From contig NC_133485.1 in NCBI RefSeq assembly GCF_025370935.1, positions 1,239,257-1,303,256 of the forward strand: a stretch of DNA of 64,000 bases. Direction: 5' to 3'. Under the pieces are notes generated by a model that did not search any database, was not told where the DNA came from, and saw nothing but the letters and a program-made list of their open reading frames with translations. This document shows positions 63,794 through 64,000 of this stretch, in pieces. How positions within the stretch are numbered: position 1 is the first letter of the stretch; each line of letters starts with the position of its first letter. Source of the DNA: Choristoneura fumiferana. Its lineage: Eukaryota; Arthropoda; Insecta; Lepidoptera; Tortricidae. The position numbers and the translations under genes are program-made.

Positions 63794-63945
63794 TCTTCAT
63801 TATCATCATCATCAGCCGGAAGACGTCCACTGCTGAACAAAGGGTTCCCCGAAGCACCACAATCGGCCTCGCTTGTATCCACGGTTTCCCGCAACTCTCA
63901 CGATGTCGTCAGTCCACCTGGTGGGAGGCCTGCCAACGCTTTGTT
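63794..63945 (-). pseudogene. RTE-type LINE, C-terminal end and 3' terminus
   Basis: TCATTATCATCATCATCAGC and CGTCCACTGCTGAACAAAGG are the complement of the RTE terminus. GTCCACCTGGTGGGAGGCCT further on is the complement of the GRP..RW.DD block. It is cut off near 63,945, and the last 55 bases are unassigned. Confidence 0.7.
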
Positions 63946-64000
63946 TATAACATCAGTACTTTTATTTAATAATTACGAAAATAACCCAGTCGAATAACCG

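Overview
The window looks like repeat-dense, AT-rich nuclear DNA of a moth or butterfly (Lepidoptera). I base this on recognising several repeat families typical of that order: tRNA-headed SINEs whose 3' ends resemble RTE-type LINEs, a Bm1-like SINE with an AATAAA-like poly(A) end, LINE 3' ends carrying (ATTGT)n or (TGACTT)n tails, and the common GGCCAAGTGCGAGTCGG... and CCCGCGGCTTCGC... repeats. I found no bacterial, phage or viral gene set and no clear multi-exon host protein gene.

Layout. 1-10,996: a mosaic of RTE fragments, SINEs, foldback elements and one LINE (3,177-5,320, minus strand) with an uninterrupted 559-residue reverse transcriptase frame. 10,997-23,052: copy A of a segment of about 12 kb that ends exactly at a run of 100 N (23,053-23,152). 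23,153-25,860: a decayed LINE, plus strand, ending in a TTTGACT-type tail. 25,860-37,892: copy B of the same 12 kb segment. 37,893-64,000: single-copy DNA with scattered MITEs, SINEs and LINE tails.

The most important structural point is the A/B duplication. Copy A stops at the assembly gap, and copy B starts immediately after the 3' tail of a LINE. The simplest reading is two alleles of one locus placed in tandem by the assembler, one allele carrying the LINE. A real tandem duplication is not excluded. Every feature inside the segment therefore appears twice and should be counted once until this is settled.

Coding content is essentially transposon-derived: reverse transcriptase or its C-terminal remnants at about a dozen places, nearly all broken. 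The only candidate host-gene signal is a GC-rich island of about 200 bp (20,640-20,835; second copy 35,490-35,689) ending in a consensus splice donor, which could be an untranslated first exon.

The most interesting non-genic structures are foldback elements: one of 542 bp flanked by 9-bp target duplications and packed with alternating-strand copies of an ATAATGTACG phrase; a perfect 110-bp-arm palindrome; a tRNA-like foldback family with target duplications at two loci; three Tourist-like MITEs within 1.6 kb; and a hAT-like MITE with 8-bp target duplications. I did not find a new multi-gene biological system.
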